This document shows positions 18,348 through 27,386 of a DNA stretch of 50,443 bases, piece after piece; the first letter of the stretch is position 1, and every line of letters begins with the position of its first letter. Under the pieces are notes generated by a model, which saw nothing but the letters and a program-made list of their open reading frames with translations, ran no database searches and was not told where the DNA came from. Origin of the DNA: Chitinophagaceae bacterium (GTDB lineage Bacteria; Bacteroidota; Bacteroidia; Chitinophagales; Chitinophagaceae); assembly GCA_016787135.1 (NCBI GenBank), contig JAEUVK010000025.1, positions 1 through 50,443 of the forward strand, given 5' to 3'. The position numbers and the translations under genes were made by a program.

Positions 18348-20183
18348 ATGAACATTTCTTTCCGCTTTCTTCATAAATGGTTATCAATAGCATTGATGGT
18401 GTTCATGCTGACGAATGCTTATTCACAGGCTCCGCTGATCACAAATATCAATGCAAGACAAACGATGAGCCTGAACGGACAATGGGAATACATCGTTGAT
18501 CCGTATGAAACCGGTTTTTATGGCTACCGCTGGACCGAAAGAAATGAGAAAGACCGGGAGGCCTATTGGAACAGTGATAAACCTGATAATAAAACTGACC
18601 GAAAAGAGCATGGATATACAGCGAAAAACTCATTGCGTGTTCCGGGAGATTGGAACTCACAGGCAGAAAAGTTCCTCTACTATGAAGGAACGGTATGGTA
18701 TAAACGTTCTTTTGACTATAAGAAACAAACAAACGGCAACAGGTTCTTTTTGTACTTCGGCGCCGTCAACTACAAAGCAGATGTTTACCTGAATGGGAAA
18801 AAATTAGGCAGTCATAAAGGAGGGTTTACTCCTTTCAATTTTGAGATACCAGATACCCTGCTGAAAGGAAAAGATAATTTCCTGGTAGTAAAAGTGGACA
18901 ACAGGAGGTATAAAGATGAGGTGCCTACGATCAATACGGACTGGTGGAATTATGGAGGCATTACCCGGGATGTATTAATAGCCGAAGTACCTCAGCAATT
19001 TATCCTGGATTATTCGCTTCAACTCAAAAAAAATACCGCAAATGAAATTGAAGGCTGGGTAAAGTTCAACGTACCGGTCAATGACAAACTCACCATTGAA
19101 ATACCCGACTTAAAATGGAAAAAAGAAATACAGGTGAACGGGGATATGGTTTCATTCAGCGACATGATAGCCGGTATTGAATTATGGTCACCTGAAAAAC
19201 CAGTACTTTATAAAGTAAAAATACAGACAGCGGGTAACAGCATCACCGATAAGATCGGTTTCAGAAATATTGAAGTAAGGGGTTTCTCTATTTTCCTGAA
19301 TGAAAAACCTGTGTTTCTCCGCGGCATTTGTATTCATGAAGAGATACCGCAACAAGGACGCCGGGCCTATAGCTCCGCCGATGCACGGCAATTATTATTG
19401 CAGGCCAAATCACTTAGCGCCAACATGGTCCGGCTCGCCCATTACCCGCATAATGAGAACATGACAAGAATGGCTGACTCATTGGGGCTATTGGTGTGGT
19501 CTGAGATACCGGTTTACTGGACCATTGAATTTTCTAACCCGGAAGTGCTGGTAAAAGCAAAAACACAATTGAGTGAAATGATCACCCGTGACCGCAACCG
19601 TGCCAGCATCATCATCTGGTCAGTTGGTAACGAGACACCCGTGCATGAAGCAAGAACGAAATTCATGAAGGAGTTACTTAGCGAAGCACGCCGGCTGGAC
19701 GGCAGCCGGCTGGTATCAGCAGCCCTTGAAGTACATCTTGAAAAGGGCGTATCGGTTGTAGATGATCCTTTAGGAGAGTTCACAGACATGGTTGCCGTCA
19801 ATGAATATATCGGATGGTATGCAGGCTTGCCATCATCTATAAAAAATGTACAATGGCAAATTAAATATAATAAGCCCTTTTTTATCAGCGAGACCGGCGC
19901 TGAAACTTTATCCGGGTTTCATGGCGATTCTCTTACCCGCTGGAGTGAAGAATACCAGGAATGGTTTTATAAGGAACAGGTAGCTATGTTCAAAAGACTG
20001 CCTCCAAATTTCTCAGGCGTTTCGCCCTGGATATTGAATGATTTCCGTTCCCCACGCAGGAACAATCCTACCTTCCAGCGAGGGTGGAACAATAAAGGGC
20101 TTTTGGATCACCAGGGAAAAAAGAAAAAAGCGTTCTATGTATTGAAGAAATACTATGATGAAATTAAAAGAAAAACCGACTGA
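18348..20183 (+). CDS. GH2 family beta-glucuronidase-like enzyme
   Basis: Retaining exo-glycosidase of about 611 aa with a signal peptide (about 1-27, ending NAYSQ). It has a GH2 jelly-roll domain (RVPGDWN, GTVWYKRSF), an immunoglobulin-like domain and a TIM barrel (about 300-605) with SANMVRLAHYPHNENMTRMAD. The acid/base is Glu429 in WSVGNET, and the nucleophile Glu515 in FFISETGAE. Residues 581-583 read N-N-K within WNNKGL, matching the N-x-K motif that contacts the carboxylate of glucuronate in E. coli GUS. This favours beta-glucuronidase over beta-galactosidase. I chose ATG 18348, 10 bp after the DUF2264 stop and directly before the signal peptide; an ATG at 18315 inside the upstream gene is possible but less likely. 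A strong hairpin follows. Confidence 0.9.
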   Translation: MNISFRFLHKWLSIALMVFMLTNAYSQAPLITNINARQTMSLNGQWEYIVDPYETGFYGYRWTERNEKDREAYWNSDKPDNKTDRKEHGYTAKNSLRVPGDWNSQAEKFLYYEGTVWYKRSFDYKKQTNGNRFFLYFGAVNYKADVYLNGKKLGSHKGGFTPFNFEIPDTLLKGKDNFLVVKVDNRRYKDEVPTINTDWWNYGGITRDVLIAEVPQQFILDYSLQLKKNTANEIEGWVKFNVPVNDKLTIEIPDLKWKKEIQVNGDMVSFSDMIAGIELWSPEKPVLYKVKIQTAGNSITDKIGFRNIEVRGFSIFLNEKPVFLRGICIHEEIPQQGRRAYSSADARQLLLQAKSLSANMVRLAHYPHNENMTRMADSLGLLVWSEIPVYWTIEFSNPEVLVKAKTQLSEMITRDRNRASIIIWSVGNETPVHEARTKFMKELLSEARRLDGSRLVSAALEVHLEKGVSVVDDPLGEFTDMVAVNEYIGWYAGLPSSIKNVQWQIKYNKPFFISETGAETLSGFHGDSLTRWSEEYQEWFYKEQVAMFKRLPPNFSGVSPWILNDFRSPRRNNPTFQRGWNNKGLLDHQGKKKKAFYVLKKYYDEIKRKTD

Positions 20184-20193
20184 TACGATCTTC

Positions 20194-20236
20194 ACAGAAA
20201 ACAGCCCTTCAGGCAGACTGAAGGGCTGTTTTCTGT
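20194..20236. terminator. Bidirectional terminator with 19-bp perfect stem
   Basis: A perfect 19-bp inverted repeat (20194-20212 with 20218-20236) and a 5-nt loop sit in the 66 bp between two convergent genes. The inner stem CAGCCCTTCAG/CTGAAGGGCTG is GC-rich and the outer arms are A/T tracts (TTTTCTGTTT on either strand), so it can stop transcription from both sides. It separates the polysaccharide locus from the efflux locus. Confidence 0.9.
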
Positions 20237-20249
20237 TTATTCTGTACGA

Positions 20250-21689
20250 TCACCACAACTGTTTACCCTGGTAGTAATCCAGGATCTTTATCCGCAGCAC
20301 ATAATCATATTTGGCAATAATAAGATTGATATTGGCCCTGTCCAGGTTATTTTTTACCGTGAGATAGTCAACCGAATTACCCACCCCTTGCTGGAACAAT
20401 ATTTCCGCTGCTTTGAATGATTCATTCAGCGCATTTACCTGTTCCAGCAATACTTTGTAACGGTCCGCAGCACTTGTCATATTAATATAGGCAAGGTCAA
20501 TATCCCGGCTCAGTTGTGTACGGGTATAACTGGCAGTGACCTCTGCATTTTTCAGATTGATCTTTGCCTGTTTTATACGATTCCTTTGTGCCAGTGAATT
20601 GAATAAGGGGATACTAAGGCTAAAACCAAATGAAGTATAAAGGTTATTATCCAGTTGATCCATATAAGGTATCTTAGAAGAAGTGGTAAAATTATCGTGA
20701 AAACGATAAACGGGGTATTTAACATTGCTGACGATAGCTGAATCCGAAGTGGGGCTATATACAGTGTTCAGGTACTGACTTTGAAATGCCACACTGGAAA
20801 AACTGGTAGAAACTCCCACACCGAAGGTTAATCTCGGAAAAAGTTGCCCTTTTGCCACTTTTACTCCTTTGCCGGCGCTTTGCTGCCGCAGATCAACCGC
20901 TTTGATCATTGCCAGTTGCTTTAACGCTGTTTCATAGATACCGGCAGAACTTGTTTCATATATAGCAGCAAACGACTCCGGACCTATCTTTTCCAGTTCC
21001 ATATCCTTATTATATGGCACATTCATCAGCCGGCTAAGATTGATCTTCGATGTTTCCAGCGCATTCTCTGCATTTATAATAGACACTCTGTCGCCAGCAT
21101 ACTGTCCTTTCAGGTCTGAAAATGCCGATGGCCTGATAGCCCCTTCTTTATTGAGCACCTCCAGGCGTTCTACCTGTTTGCCTGACAACACCATTTGATT
21201 CTTAGCCTGCTCCACGAGGTCGGTATTACTTAACACCTGCAGGTAAGTCAGGATGATATTTACCGTAAGGTTATCTTTTTCCTGCTGCAACTCCATAGTA
21301 GCGGCCCGGTAGGCCAGCGAATTTTGTTTTATATTATTCTGTATGGCAAATCCGTTGAACAAAACAACATTGCTGTTCACGCCGTAATTGGATGAATTGA
21401 ATGACTGGGTAACCGGGGAGTTCGTATAAGGGTCAATGCTTCTGCCCTGGTTAAAGCTATGCCCGGCGCTGGCATTGAGATCAGGAAAAATATTCAGTTT
21501 TACTTGTTTCCAGTTCGCCTTATCACTTTCCGCCTGCAGTTGCCTTTGCCATACATCAAAGTTGTTGGCAATACCCGTCTCTATGCATTGTTTCAGGTTT
21601 AATTTTTGCGGGTTGGCTTGTTGTGAATATCCTGAAATTCCCAACAGTAAAACACTGCAGCAAATACATGCTGCCACAATTCTTTTCAT
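20250..21689 (-). CDS. TolC-like outer membrane efflux protein
   Basis: Outer membrane factor of 479 aa that should form the exit duct for the ABC export system encoded upstream. It has a signal peptide (1-22, ending GYSQ) and starts with LNLKQCIETGIANNFDV, the usual first helix of the outer membrane efflux protein family. It has two halves of coiled-coil helices and beta segments, with GFSLSIPLFNSLAQRNRIKQAKINL marking the second repeat. It is the last gene of the minus-strand series and lies 37 bp after the ATPase. The single TolC gene must serve up to six permeases, if all act in tripartite pumps. Outer membrane location is by family. Confidence 0.93.
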   Translation of the reverse strand: MKRIVAACICCSVLLLGISGYSQQANPQKLNLKQCIETGIANNFDVWQRQLQAESDKANWKQVKLNIFPDLNASAGHSFNQGRSIDPYTNSPVTQSFNSSNYGVNSNVVLFNGFAIQNNIKQNSLAYRAATMELQQEKDNLTVNIILTYLQVLSNTDLVEQAKNQMVLSGKQVERLEVLNKEGAIRPSAFSDLKGQYAGDRVSIINAENALETSKINLSRLMNVPYNKDMELEKIGPESFAAIYETSSAGIYETALKQLAMIKAVDLRQQSAGKGVKVAKGQLFPRLTFGVGVSTSFSSVAFQSQYLNTVYSPTSDSAIVSNVKYPVYRFHDNFTTSSKIPYMDQLDNNLYTSFGFSLSIPLFNSLAQRNRIKQAKINLKNAEVTASYTRTQLSRDIDLAYINMTSAADRYKVLLEQVNALNESFKAAEILFQQGVGNSVDYLTVKNNLDRANINLIIAKYDYVLRIKILDYYQGKQLW

Positions 21690-21726
21690 AATGTATAGTT
21701 GTAATCTTTATAGTTCCCGGATCTTT

Positions 21727-22389
21727 TTATTGTGCGACCATTCCATCCAGCAGGTTAATAATGCGTGATCCATACGCTGCATTCTTTTCTGAATGAGTGA
21801 CCTGGATAATGGTCATTCCTTCCCTGTTCAGCTCCCTGAACAAGCTCATGATCTCTTCCCCTTGTTTGGAATTCAGGTTACCGGTAGGCTCATCCGCCAA
21901 TAACAGTTTTGGCTTAGCGATCAAAGCTCTTGCAATGCCTACCAACTGCTGCTGGCCACCTGACAATTGTGTAGGAAAAAGATCCTTCTTACCTACTATC
22001 TGGAAACGGTCCAATACATCCGCCACCAGCGCTTTTCTTTCAGAAGTTTTTATATTCTGGTAGATCAGGGGCGTCTCTATGTTCTCGTAAACGGTCAATT
22101 CATCGATCAAGTGATAAGCCTGGAATACAAAACCGATATATTGTTTATACAAAGCAGACCTTTGCTTCACCTTCAATTGATGTACTGATTCATGCAGAAA
22201 ATTATACTCTCCCTGGTCGAAAGTATCCAGCATACCGATCACATTCAGTAAGGTTGACTTGCCGGAACCTGACGGCCCCATGATCGAAATAAACTCCCCG
22301 GGTTTCACAGAAAGGTCAACATCTTTCAGCAGGAATATCCGGTTGTTTCCTGTATTTACCCATTTATAGATCCCTTTTAATTCAAGCAT
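21727..22389 (-). CDS. ABC transporter ATP-binding protein (MacB/LolD type) with altered signature and D-loop
   Basis: 220-aa nucleotide-binding subunit for the FtsX-like permeases. Walker A is GPSGSGKS (38-45), Q-loop Gln90, signature LSGGQ (142-146), Walker B LLLADE (162-167) and H-loop His199. Two deviations stand out against the 225-aa sister ATPase at 37150-37827, which aligns without gaps over this part. Residue 149 is Leu where the sister has Arg (QQQRV), and the D-loop reads NLNS instead of NLDS (Asn173, codon at 21871-21873). Both positions are normally well conserved, so turnover may be slowed or this copy may work mainly as a heterodimer partner. It lies 12 bp after the sixth permease and 37 bp before the TolC gene. 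Confidence 0.93.
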   Translation of the reverse strand: MLELKGIYKWVNTGNNRIFLLKDVDLSVKPGEFISIMGPSGSGKSTLLNVIGMLDTFDQGEYNFLHESVHQLKVKQRSALYKQYIGFVFQAYHLIDELTVYENIETPLIYQNIKTSERKALVADVLDRFQIVGKKDLFPTQLSGGQQQLVGIARALIAKPKLLLADEPTGNLNSKQGEEIMSLFRELNREGMTIIQVTHSEKNAAYGSRIINLLDGMVAQ

Positions 22390-22401
22390 ATCATGAATGT
22401 A

Positions 22402-24852
22402 TTATTCTGTACGTAAACTCTTAACGGGGTTAGCAATGGCCGATCGCACCGTCTGGATGCTCAAGGTAAACAAAGCAATCATTAACATGATCAATCCACC
22501 ACCCGCAAAAACCCACCAGCTCACTGAAGTACGATAGGCAAAATCTTCGAGCCATTTATTCAAAGCCCACCAGGCCAGTGGCGCTGCAATGATAAAAGCA
22601 AGAATGACCAACTGCATAAAGTCCTTCGAAAGTAATGACACGATCTGTGCAACAGATGCACCAAGTACTTTTCTTACACCGATCTCCTTTGTACGTTGTG
22701 TAGTAGTGTATATGACCAACCCAAGCATACCGAGGCAACTGATAAATATAGCCAGGCCTGTAGCCCAGACCAGTAAACGGGAGATATTCCTTTCCGACTC
22801 ATAAAACCTTTCAATGGTCTTATCAAAGAAGGAGTAATTAAAATCAAAATCAGGATAGATATCCTTCCAGTCCTTCTCCATTTTTGCAATAGCATTTTTC
22901 CAGCTATTACTTCCATTATCAGGCTTTAAAAGGATATGAAATGTCGCATGGTTGCCGGTCACATTGGAATAAACCAGTGGCTTGATAGCCGAATGAATGG
23001 ATTTGTCATTAAAATCCTTCAACACACCTGAAATAGGAACTTTTTTTTCTCCCTTGTCAAGGATTTTTCCCACAGCATCTGCCGGTGTTTTAAAACCGAG
23101 GAACTTCGCATAGGTCTCATTGATGGCATATTCTGTAACAGCCGTATCGTTTTGCCGCGGGAACCGGCCTGCCACCAGTTTCATATTATATAACTTAAAA
23201 TAATTCTCATCTGCATATTTCACTCCTACAGTGGTCTCTGTCTCTTTCTTACCGTCAGTGTACTTCATGGTAGTAGAGGAATACCCGAAAGCAGCCGGGG
23301 TGCTTCCTCCCAGACTGACCATTGCTACTTCAGGCATCGCCTGTATCTTATTTAATAATACTAAACGCTTGCCTTTATCAGGCGCATTCCAGGGCGCATT
23401 GAAGTTAACGATGGCATCTTTCCTGAATCCCATATCCTTATTAAGAGCATACTGTATTTGTTTGCTGACAAGAATGGTAGCAATAATAAAGAATTGTGCA
23501 ACGACAAACTGGGATACCGTAAGTGATCTCCGCAGCAGTGCCCTCCTTGTTTTGCCCGGCGAAGATGGAGACTGGTTCTTCATCACTTGTACTGGTTTGA
23601 ACCCGGACAAAACCAATGCAGGATAAAATCCGGATAAAACAGTTACAGTAACTATGAGTATAATAATAAACAGTATTATATGAGGCTGGCCGAGCATGTT
23701 GAAATGCAGTTCTTTCGGTATGAAATCAGAAAATATCTTCAATACACCGGGAGTGATGAGAGTGGAAAGCATCGTTGCCAGCAGGGTAAGTATAAACGTT
23801 TCTCCAAGGAACTGGGATACAAGGTGAAATTTTGAACTGCCCAGTGTTTTCCGTATCCCGATCTCTTTGGCCCGCATGGCTGCCTGTGCAGTGGTCAGGT
23901 TAATGAAATTGATACAGCCAAGTAATAATAAGAACGCAGCTACCGCCAGCAAGCCATACAATGTCGGTTTATGAGCTTCACGCCTGGCGAAAGAGTCGTA
24001 TTCTCCGGCAAAATGCAGATCGGATATGGGCTGAAGCAGATTCACTGTTTTCATGTAATCATCCTTCGCATATTTTGTTCTCAGTGAAGACAGCTGTTTT
24101 TCGATCTGCGCAGCAGCTGTCCCCTTATTAAGCTTTATAAACAACAAAGAAGAAGAATTAACGCTGCCCCACTCTTCCCACCCCATATTATTTTTCAGGC
24201 CCGTAGCGGTAATTGTTTTCAGCGAAATGAACTCCTTAAAAGAAAGATCGGTATTGTTCTCAATATCCTTTACCACACCGGTCACTGTCGCAGTGATGGA
24301 ATCATTGTACGTAATGGTATTACCGGGAACATCAGCCATATCTTTACCGGCGAAATACAATTTTGCCCTGCTTTCTGAGATCACGACATTGAATGGCTCG
24401 GTTAAAGAAGAAGCAGGAGAACCTGCCAGCCATTCGTACTGAAATAATTTAAAATAATCACCGTCCGCAAAAATAATGTCCTCCTGGTTTTTAAAAACCC
24501 GTTTATCTGCACTAGCATCTGAAGCGCCGGGAACTACTCTGACATCACTATTATATTGATGAAAAGCTGCCGACATTTCAATCCCGCTCACTTCCTTTTT
24601 CACGGCATCGGGTAAAGGTGCGCATACACCTCCATTCCTGATCACCTGATCAGGAAAATCAAGCTTCGATACTACCCGGTATATCTGGCCCCTGTCCCTG
24701 TGAAAGGTGTCAAAACTGAATTCATAACTGACCAGCAGGTAAATGACCAATGCAGCACTGATACCAATGGCAAGACCGGCCATATTTATCAGCGAAAACA
24801 CTTTATGTTTCCAGAAATTCCTGATAGCAATGAGTAAATAATTTCTGATCAT
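22402..24852 (-). CDS. FtsX/MacB-like ABC permease, sixth of the array (long type)
   Basis: 816-aa inner membrane permease. TM1 (about 21-43) is followed by a MacB-type periplasmic domain. A TM block follows, starting with LLLGCINFINLTTAQ and AKEIGIRKTLGSS (about 300-335), then a second periplasmic domain. A final TM block has TKEIGVRKVLGAS (about residue 725). It ends with ANPVKSLRTE, as do all six permeases here. It groups with the long type but is the most divergent: it lacks the TPPGS segment of the other two. It is preceded by a hairpin, a sigma-54-like promoter and an upstream element, so it probably begins its own operon with the second ATPase and TolC. The substrate is unknown; MacB relatives export peptides, lipids or drugs. 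Confidence 0.92.
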   Translation of the reverse strand: MIRNYLLIAIRNFWKHKVFSLINMAGLAIGISAALVIYLLVSYEFSFDTFHRDRGQIYRVVSKLDFPDQVIRNGGVCAPLPDAVKKEVSGIEMSAAFHQYNSDVRVVPGASDASADKRVFKNQEDIIFADGDYFKLFQYEWLAGSPASSLTEPFNVVISESRAKLYFAGKDMADVPGNTITYNDSITATVTGVVKDIENNTDLSFKEFISLKTITATGLKNNMGWEEWGSVNSSSLLFIKLNKGTAAAQIEKQLSSLRTKYAKDDYMKTVNLLQPISDLHFAGEYDSFARREAHKPTLYGLLAVAAFLLLLGCINFINLTTAQAAMRAKEIGIRKTLGSSKFHLVSQFLGETFILTLLATMLSTLITPGVLKIFSDFIPKELHFNMLGQPHIILFIIILIVTVTVLSGFYPALVLSGFKPVQVMKNQSPSSPGKTRRALLRRSLTVSQFVVAQFFIIATILVSKQIQYALNKDMGFRKDAIVNFNAPWNAPDKGKRLVLLNKIQAMPEVAMVSLGGSTPAAFGYSSTTMKYTDGKKETETTVGVKYADENYFKLYNMKLVAGRFPRQNDTAVTEYAINETYAKFLGFKTPADAVGKILDKGEKKVPISGVLKDFNDKSIHSAIKPLVYSNVTGNHATFHILLKPDNGSNSWKNAIAKMEKDWKDIYPDFDFNYSFFDKTIERFYESERNISRLLVWATGLAIFISCLGMLGLVIYTTTQRTKEIGVRKVLGASVAQIVSLLSKDFMQLVILAFIIAAPLAWWALNKWLEDFAYRTSVSWWVFAGGGLIMLMIALFTLSIQTVRSAIANPVKSLRTE

Positions 24853-24881
24853 GTTACGTCAATTAGTTTGTACTGCTTTTA

Positions 24882-24897
24882 CCCAACCCCTATGCCA
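24882..24897 (-). promoter_or_regulatory. Candidate sigma-54 promoter for sixth permease, ATPase and TolC operon
   Basis: On the minus strand the sequence reads TGGCATAGGGGTTGGG. The -24 block TGGCA is exact, and TTG falls at the correct spacing for the -12 block, which has G instead of C as its last base. Predicted transcription would start near 24872, about 20 nt before the ATG at 24852. The adjacent NtrC-type regulator gene makes a sigma-54 promoter expected. The short match leaves chance possible. Confidence 0.45.
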
Positions 24898-24904
24898 AGA
24901 CAAA

Positions 24905-24925
24905 AACCCTTGAAAAACAAGGGTT
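24905..24925 (-). terminator. Hairpin terminator after the five-permease operon
   Basis: On the minus strand AACCCTTG (24925-24918) pairs with CAAGGGTT (24912-24905) across a T5 loop and runs into TTTTTG. The 8-bp stem is A/T-rich at its base, so it may be a partial terminator. It lies between the fifth and sixth permease genes, which supports a break between two transcription units. Confidence 0.6.
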
Positions 24926-24946
24926 CATAATCAAAGATAGTTGACA

Positions 24947-24985
24947 AGTGTACGAAAACGGACAGTTTACGTACATATTCGTACA
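24947..24985. promoter_or_regulatory. Candidate upstream activator site shared with the fusion-protein promoter
   Basis: The dyad GTACGAAAAC-GGACA-GTTTACGTAC (24950-24974) has arms that agree in 9 of 10 positions. A further TTCGTACA at 24978-24985 mirrors TGTACGAA at 24949-24956. The 27-bp core from 24947 matches 39550-39523 (minus strand) at 23 of 27 positions with one inserted base. It lies about 68 bp upstream of the -24 element of the sixth-permease operon, a normal distance for an enhancer bound by an NtrC-type protein. Binding by the regulator at 39704 is inference. Confidence 0.5.
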
Positions 24986-24992
24986 GGCCGGC

Positions 24993-27377
24993 TCATTCAG
25001 TACGTAATGATCTGACCGGGTTAGCAATCGCAGCCCTGATGGCCTGGAAACTTACCGTAATCAAAGTAATTGCCAGCGCAGCGACCGCAGCCAGGGCAAA
25101 AACCTGCCAGCTTATTTTAATCCTGTAGTCGTAATTAATAAGCCAGCTGTTGAGATAGTAATATGCAATGGGCGCAGCTATGATACTGGATAAAATCACC
25201 AAAACAACAAACTCCGTTGAAAGTAACCGCCATAGGTTAACCACGCTGGCACCAAGCACTTTGCGAATACCGATCTCCTTGGTCCGCTGTTCGGCAACGA
25301 AACTTGCCATACCAAATAAACCAAGGCAGGAAATAAATATGGCCAATATGGCAAAATAGGAAGAGAGTTTCCCTATACGTTCTTCAGCTCTGAATTTGCT
25401 TCCGAATTCTTCATCCACAAATTTGTAATCAAACGGCACATTCGGAGTATATTTTTTCCAGACCTGTTCAATCCTGCTTAACGACTGCTTCGCATTTTGC
25501 TGAGAATTTAGTTTCAATATCAGGTTATACATATTATCATAGCCACTCGTGTGGTATACTGTAGGCCGGATCGGGTAAAAAGGAGATTCCTGCATAATGT
25601 CATTAACAATACCAATGATGGTAAAAGGCTGTCCATTCCATTTCAATACTTTTCCAACCGGGTCTTTAAACCCCAAAAAATCAGCGGCCGATTCATTAAT
25701 GATAAATGCAACAGAGTCTGTTGCGAAATCCCGTGAAAAATCACGGCCTTCTTTAATTTTCCAATTCACAGTTTTACCAAATTCATACGACACTGTATTG
25801 TTGGGAAAATCGACCGCCATACCCGGGTCTTTTCCTTCCCATTCAAAACCACCGTTCGTATTCCATACCTGTGTCAAAGGGCTATTAGATGCTGCCATTT
25901 CTTCAATAGCTCCTGAATTCTTCAGCTCATTTCTTATCGTTTCATAATGCTCTCTTATTTCCGGCTCCATGCCCAGATTGATCAGGCCATTACGGGTATA
26001 ACCAATAGGCCGGTTCTTGGCATGCTGGATCTGCTGATAAACGATGATCGTCCCGATTATCAGCATTACTGAAACAGTAAATTGCGTAACGACTAAAATC
26101 TTGCGGGGAACAGAGGCGAACTTTCCTACACGATATGTACCTTTCAGCACTTCCAATGGCTGAAACGAAGACAGATAAAGGGCAGGGTAGCTGCCGGAGA
26201 GCAACCCGGTTATCAGAATAAACAACAAATTAAAAAACCAGAATAATGGGTTTGCCCATGGAACTCCGATTTTTTTACCAGCGATCTCATTAAATAAAGG
26301 CAACAACATTACCACTATGATCAAAGAGAATACAAATGCTAGCAGCACTACCAGATAAGACTCCGCAAAAAACTGCTTTATCAATTGCCAGCGCAATGAA
26401 CCTATTGCTTTGCGGATACCCACTTCCCTGGCCCGTTTTTCACTTCGTGCAGTTGCAAGATTCATGAAGTTGATGCAAGCGAGCAGTAATACAAAAACAC
26501 CAATGATGCCAAATAACCAGACATATTGAATGTTTCCACCGGTATTCACTCCATTTTTAAACTCATTATACAAATTCCATTTACGCATGGGCTGCAGGAA
26601 AACGGCCCATTGATATTTTGCCTCCTCCTTACTTACGTTGTTCAGTTTTGCATTCTTGATCCTTGCAGAAACCTTTTGCATAGCTGCATTGTCAGCGATC
26701 TGTACAAAAGTCTGAGAAAAATTACTTCCCCAGGGCTCCCTCATTTGTTTGGCCCACGGATTCTGGATCAACCACAATTCCCAGGGCATCATGATCTTTA
26801 GTTCCCTGAAAGAAGTATTATCAGGCAGATCTTCATAAACACCTGTCACTTTTACATCAAAGCTTCTGTCAAACTTTATTGTTTTATTGATCGGATCTTC
26901 TTTACCAAAAATGGATTCGGCTGCCGATGCTGAAAGCATGATAGAATATGGGTCTTTCAACCCGGCCCTTGTCCCTTTAAGCATTTTAAGGGTCAGCATG
27001 TCGGGGGCATCAGGCTCAAAAAAGTTTCCCACCTTAGTGATATGCTTGTCCCCAATAGAAAGCAGATGACTACCTGTCCACGATGATTGTACAACGTATT
27101 TAAAATCGCTTCCGTATTTGTTCCGCAACTCAGGCCCCATCAATGCAGGATTAGCCACTTGTGTTTCTGTCTTGCCATTAAAATTTGCATGCTGCATGAC
27201 CTGCGCAATACGGTCATAATTCTTATGGTAGGTATCAAAAGTTAGCTCATCATACACCCATAGCCCGATCAGCATGGCGACTGCCATACCCACAGCAAGC
27301 CCACCAATATTAATAACACTATAGCCTTTATTTTTGACTAGGTTGCGACAGGCGATTTTGAAATAGTTCTTTATCAT
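24993..27377 (-). CDS. FtsX/MacB-like ABC permease, fifth of the array (short type)
   Basis: 794-aa inner membrane permease with the same layout as its neighbours: TM1 (about 20-42, ending GLWVYDEL), periplasmic MacB-like domain, a TM block from LLLACINFMNLATARSEKRAREVGIRKAIGS (about 295-330), a second periplasmic domain and a final TM block with TKEIGIRKVLGAS. It ends ANPVRSLRTE. It belongs to the short type, with FEWEGKDPG in the second periplasmic domain and FVDEEFGSKFRAEER before the last TM block. It lies 9 bp after the fourth permease, so translation is probably coupled. An upstream element and a hairpin follow directly after its stop, marking the end of this operon. Confidence 0.92.
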   Translation of the reverse strand: MIKNYFKIACRNLVKNKGYSVINIGGLAVGMAVAMLIGLWVYDELTFDTYHKNYDRIAQVMQHANFNGKTETQVANPALMGPELRNKYGSDFKYVVQSSWTGSHLLSIGDKHITKVGNFFEPDAPDMLTLKMLKGTRAGLKDPYSIMLSASAAESIFGKEDPINKTIKFDRSFDVKVTGVYEDLPDNTSFRELKIMMPWELWLIQNPWAKQMREPWGSNFSQTFVQIADNAAMQKVSARIKNAKLNNVSKEEAKYQWAVFLQPMRKWNLYNEFKNGVNTGGNIQYVWLFGIIGVFVLLLACINFMNLATARSEKRAREVGIRKAIGSLRWQLIKQFFAESYLVVLLAFVFSLIIVVMLLPLFNEIAGKKIGVPWANPLFWFFNLLFILITGLLSGSYPALYLSSFQPLEVLKGTYRVGKFASVPRKILVVTQFTVSVMLIIGTIIVYQQIQHAKNRPIGYTRNGLINLGMEPEIREHYETIRNELKNSGAIEEMAASNSPLTQVWNTNGGFEWEGKDPGMAVDFPNNTVSYEFGKTVNWKIKEGRDFSRDFATDSVAFIINESAADFLGFKDPVGKVLKWNGQPFTIIGIVNDIMQESPFYPIRPTVYHTSGYDNMYNLILKLNSQQNAKQSLSRIEQVWKKYTPNVPFDYKFVDEEFGSKFRAEERIGKLSSYFAILAIFISCLGLFGMASFVAEQRTKEIGIRKVLGASVVNLWRLLSTEFVVLVILSSIIAAPIAYYYLNSWLINYDYRIKISWQVFALAAVAALAITLITVSFQAIRAAIANPVRSLRTE

Positions 27378-27386
27378 GGCTATTGT

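Noticed and set aside
24941..24946. TTGACA as a -35 box before the sixth permease
   Set aside because: No matching -10 at a proper distance, wrong strand for the operon, and Bacteroidota promoters do not use this form.
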